64,000 nucleotides of DNA from positions 1-64,000 of the forward strand of contig NZ_ADNY01000013.1 in NCBI RefSeq assembly GCF_000178475.1, read 5' to 3'. Positions 61,870-64,000 of the stretch are shown in pieces. A model generated the notes under the pieces. The model did not search any database. It was not told the origin of the DNA and was given only the letters and a program-made list of their open reading frames with translations. Every line of letters begins with the position of its first letter. Positions within the stretch are counted from its first letter, which is position 1. This stretch comes from Lactobacillus amylolyticus DSM 11664 (GTDB lineage Bacteria; Bacillota; Bacilli; Lactobacillales; Lactobacillaceae). The position numbers and the translations under genes are program-made.

Positions 61870-62303
61870 TTAAAAACCCCAGCGGTCTTCGCTGTAGCCA
61901 CCGACAACATTGTAAATCGTCAGACCCTGGTATTCTTTTTGCAGCAGATCGCGAATTTCTTCAAGATGGTCATTACTCATTACCCGTACCTGGTATTTTT
62001 TGTCAAAACCAGTTTCGGTGTAATTCATCATCACTACTGTAACTACTTGAGAAAATGCAGCTAAGAAGGTATTCCAGCCATCAACGAAAATATTCATGAA
62101 AATAACGATCATATCAACCGCAAGCAAGCCAATTGCTGGGTCGATATAGAAGTATTTTTTAAAGATCATTGGAAAAACAGTCGTACCACCAGCTGCAACG
62201 TTAATTGGGACATAGAAAAAGTTAATCGAGATCGCAACAATTTCCAATCCGATTAGGAAAACTACCCAACGCATCCACTTGTGATTAGTTAATTTTTTGT
62301 CAT
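61870..62303 (-). pseudogene. YitT-family (DUF161/DUF2179) membrane protein remnant
   Basis: YitT proteins are about 280 residues with five to six helices and a C-terminal DUF2179 domain. Here about 134 residues remain. The first helix and the FYVPINVAAGGTTVFPMI motif are followed by a jump to a later helix (DGWNTFLAAFSQVV) and to part of DUF2179 (KYQVRVMSNDHLEEIRDLL). The frame then ends at NVVGGYSEDRW, short of the usual end. At the 5' end, ATG at 62303 with an AAAGGA site (MTKK...) is out of frame with the rest: one A is missing from an A6 run (62293-62298). So there is a frameshift, an internal deletion and a truncation; a short product from ATG at 62274 is possible. Confidence 0.8.
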
Positions 62304-62387
62304 ACAGGCATCCTTTCTTTTAGTTAGCAATATAATTTTACATAAAAAAGCATGATTATGACAAGAAAATTACCCAAATATAAGAAA

Positions 62388-63734
62388 TTATTTATCTTTT
62401 TCTTTATATTCAATTGTTTGGTTTCCCTCGTAGGCTGGAAGACCATTAGCGGCTCGATAAAGCGCACGTTCAAAAGACTGATATCCCTTGCTGGAGCTGA
62501 CAGCAAACTTGACGCCATATTTGCTGGCAAATTCACGAATATTCCAAGTAGAATCATGAGCCGCAAATGCCGTAACCAAAATTACGATATCTAAATCCTT
62601 TATCTGATTTTCGATAACTTTTTTCTTTCCCTCAAAGGCATCAATTGGAATCGGAATCCCATTATAGCGCGAAACGATACTGTCCAAAATAGCTTCATTT
62701 TGATTGTCGCCAACTGCAATCCCTACTCGCTGGTAGTGCAGATCCAAGTCCAGCTTGGCAACTTGTTCGCTATTGCTGCTCTTCTTTTTCTCCTTTTTAG
62801 CAGGAGCTGAATGTTCAGGCTGATCTACTTGATAAATCCATCTGATCTGAACTGCATCTGCGGGATTCTTCTTCAAGCGGACATCCCCCGCATACCAGGC
62901 CAAATCAACAATTGAACCATCTTCAAGAGAAATATTGTCGCCCTGATAATAGCTTGAATCTATGGGAATTACGACTTCTTTGCCTCGAATTCTCAGCTTC
63001 TCACCATGAATATTGCGGGAAATTGCCAGGTGTCCTTGCCGACCCTGAACGACCGCATACTTAAAGTCCTCGATCTGATCATAATCACGTTTGCGCAGTT
63101 TTTGAAAACCAACAACGCGCAGTATTTCAGCTTCATAGTTGGGATTGGTTTTATCTTCCAGTGCCTCAACGATATCGCCGGTCTTCAAATTAAGCGGATG
63201 TACCTGAGATTCTTTAACCGTATAAACGGTTTGACCATTATCATTGATCAAATCTGCTCCCGATACCAGCCGAATAACGGTGTAGCGTTGTCCTTTGTGA
63301 TAATCGCGCTTCGGCTTTTCTTTTGGTTTCATTGCCTCTTCAAAAACTTTGGCATTGACTGCTTCTTCTGTTTGAATCGAATGCTGAATAGCTTGATCCA
63401 ATGCTCCAATTTCAGTGCCAAAATTTTTGCCCACTCCAGGAACAAAAGTTAATTTATGCAGAGCCGTCAGTGCTTGCTTTTTAGCGGCAGGATCGCCAGG
63501 TGTCTTAATCAGCTGTGTGATTCCCGTTAATAAACGTTTTATATCCTTATTTTGCTCATTTTGATCTGAAATGCTCGGCTTTTTTGTTTTGATAGGAGTC
63601 GACTCTTGACCATCATCTGCCATTTGAATAATAGCTTTGATTGCAGTTAAGCCATTTTTTAGACTTTGGTCATCTCCACTTGTTTTTTGCAGAATTCGCT
63701 TAAGATGATTGCGATAATCTAACAAATTCTTCAC
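62388..63734 (-). CDS. Unknown protein with C-terminal DUF2325-like domain
   Basis: 448 residues, soluble. N-terminal helical region (1-130) with charged linker; a middle region (about 145-310) rich in beta strands (RYTVIRLVSGADLINDNGQ, VVGFQKLRKRDYDQIEDF); a Lys/Ser linker (about 315-332); and a C-terminal Rossmann-like domain (about 340-435). The last, with VGIAVGDNQNEAILDSIV, a central LDIVILVTAFAAHDSTW and AVSSSKGYQSFERALYRA, resembles DUF2325, where a His/Ser follows the same hydrophobic strand. Function unknown. Own ribosome site; no operon partner. Confidence 0.7.
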   Translation of the reverse strand: MKNLLDYRNHLKRILQKTSGDDQSLKNGLTAIKAIIQMADDGQESTPIKTKKPSISDQNEQNKDIKRLLTGITQLIKTPGDPAAKKQALTALHKLTFVPGVGKNFGTEIGALDQAIQHSIQTEEAVNAKVFEEAMKPKEKPKRDYHKGQRYTVIRLVSGADLINDNGQTVYTVKESQVHPLNLKTGDIVEALEDKTNPNYEAEILRVVGFQKLRKRDYDQIEDFKYAVVQGRQGHLAISRNIHGEKLRIRGKEVVIPIDSSYYQGDNISLEDGSIVDLAWYAGDVRLKKNPADAVQIRWIYQVDQPEHSAPAKKEKKKSSNSEQVAKLDLDLHYQRVGIAVGDNQNEAILDSIVSRYNGIPIPIDAFEGKKKVIENQIKDLDIVILVTAFAAHDSTWNIREFASKYGVKFAVSSSKGYQSFERALYRAANGLPAYEGNQTIEYKEKDK

Positions 63735-63819
63735 CTGCTTTCTTACTTGAACTATTTTATTATATCCTGCTTACTTTTAATAATTAAAATTTATTTGCTT
63801 ATCAATACCAATAAAAAAA

Positions 63820-63842
63820 GACTTCTAGGATCGCTAGAAGTC
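63820..63842 (-). terminator. Terminator of the tautomerase gene
   Basis: GACTTCTAG pairs with CTAGAAGTC (nine bases, five-base loop), then TTTTTTTATT on the minus strand. Confidence 0.85.
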
Positions 63843-63849
63843 AAATCGT

Positions 63850-64000
63850 TTAAGCACGCCATTCGCCGTTATTGCCATAAGAATGTTTGCCTAATTCATC
63901 GATAATCACATGAATATGTTCCTTCGGTGCACCGGTATCTTTATGGACGGCTTCGGTTACGTCCTTCATCAAATTAGTCAATTGCTCGTCGGTTCTGCCC
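63850..64000 (-). CDS. 4-oxalocrotonate tautomerase-like protein, partial
   Basis: The frame enters from the right edge and ends with TAA at 63852-63850. The visible 49 residues read [20 protein letters not shown], then [21 protein letters not shown], the C-terminal part of the small tautomerase family (about 60-65 residues in full). The catalytic Pro1 and the first dozen residues lie beyond the window. Substrate unknown in lactobacilli. Confidence 0.85.
   Translation of the reverse strand, partial: GRTDEQLTNLMKDVTEAVHKDTGAPKEHIHVIIDELGKHSYGNNGEWRA

Noticed and set aside
63006..63452. 148-codon open frame on the plus strand
   Set aside because: It lies wholly opposite the 448-residue gene, has no ribosome site, and its composition reflects the antisense of that gene.
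1..64000. CRISPR array, prophage, insertion sequence, tRNA or rRNA genes
   Set aside because: No regularly spaced repeats, transposase or phage-like frames, or cloverleaf-type sequences were seen; the long core operons leave almost no free space.

Overview
The window is a stretch of core chromosome from a low-GC Firmicute, most probably a Lactobacillus of the acidophilus/helveticus/crispatus group. The evidence is A/T-rich codon use, Firmicute gene orders (Asp23-fakA-recG-plsX-acpP; gmk-rpoZ-priA-fmt-rsmB-stp-prkC-rsgA-rpe-thiN; rnc-smc-ftsY; ylxM-ffh-rpsP-rimM-trmD-rplS), a 474-residue C69 dipeptidase of the PepDA type, an M13 endopeptidase PepO and a five-gene oligopeptide importer. Nearly everything is on the minus strand. 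There is no rRNA, tRNA, CRISPR array, prophage or insertion sequence that I can see.

Layout: 1-2000 rpsB-tsf with a leader, then the probable pyrH start at the edge. 2000-10750 is an accessory stretch: a methyltransferase/GIY-YIG fusion, plsC, a nucleosidase, small membrane or unknown proteins, a decayed DUF805 gene, cfa and pepO. 10765-14320 holds a heterodimeric ABC exporter. 14400-18086 holds yneF, ynzC, lexA with its operator, an SGNH hydrolase, a broken uracil-DNA glycosylase and two Nudix paralogues. 18130-18300 contains a candidate small RNA. 18340-29280 is the translation and protein-targeting block (rplS, trmD, rimM, rpsP, ffh, ylxM, ftsY, smc, rnc) with pepDA inserted. 29330-35270 is the oppDFBCA operon. 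35311-40700 is phospholipid synthesis plus recG. 40809-41150 is rpmB, followed by a frameshifted gene. 41508-52052 is a long operon of nucleotide, translation-initiation, DNA-restart and Ser/Thr kinase/phosphatase genes. 52053-52224 is a divergent region with interleaved palindromes. 52549-61005 carries recN, tlyA, ispA, xseBA, folD, nusB, a second Asp23 protein, efp and an M24 peptidase. 61094-61862 is rpmA-rplU with an L21-type leader. 61870-64000 has a YitT remnant, a DUF2325 protein and a truncated tautomerase.

Functionally the window joins ribosome biogenesis, SRP targeting, membrane lipid synthesis and peptide nutrition (Opp, PepO, PepDA). The last fits an amino-acid-auxotrophic lactic acid bacterium. 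At least four genes are broken and one more looks truncated, in an otherwise intact core. This is the kind of gene decay expected of a host- or milk-adapted Lactobacillus. The less explained items are the candidate small RNA (about 18131-18250), the interleaved inverted repeats near 52143-52191, and the missing prp between rplU and rpmA.
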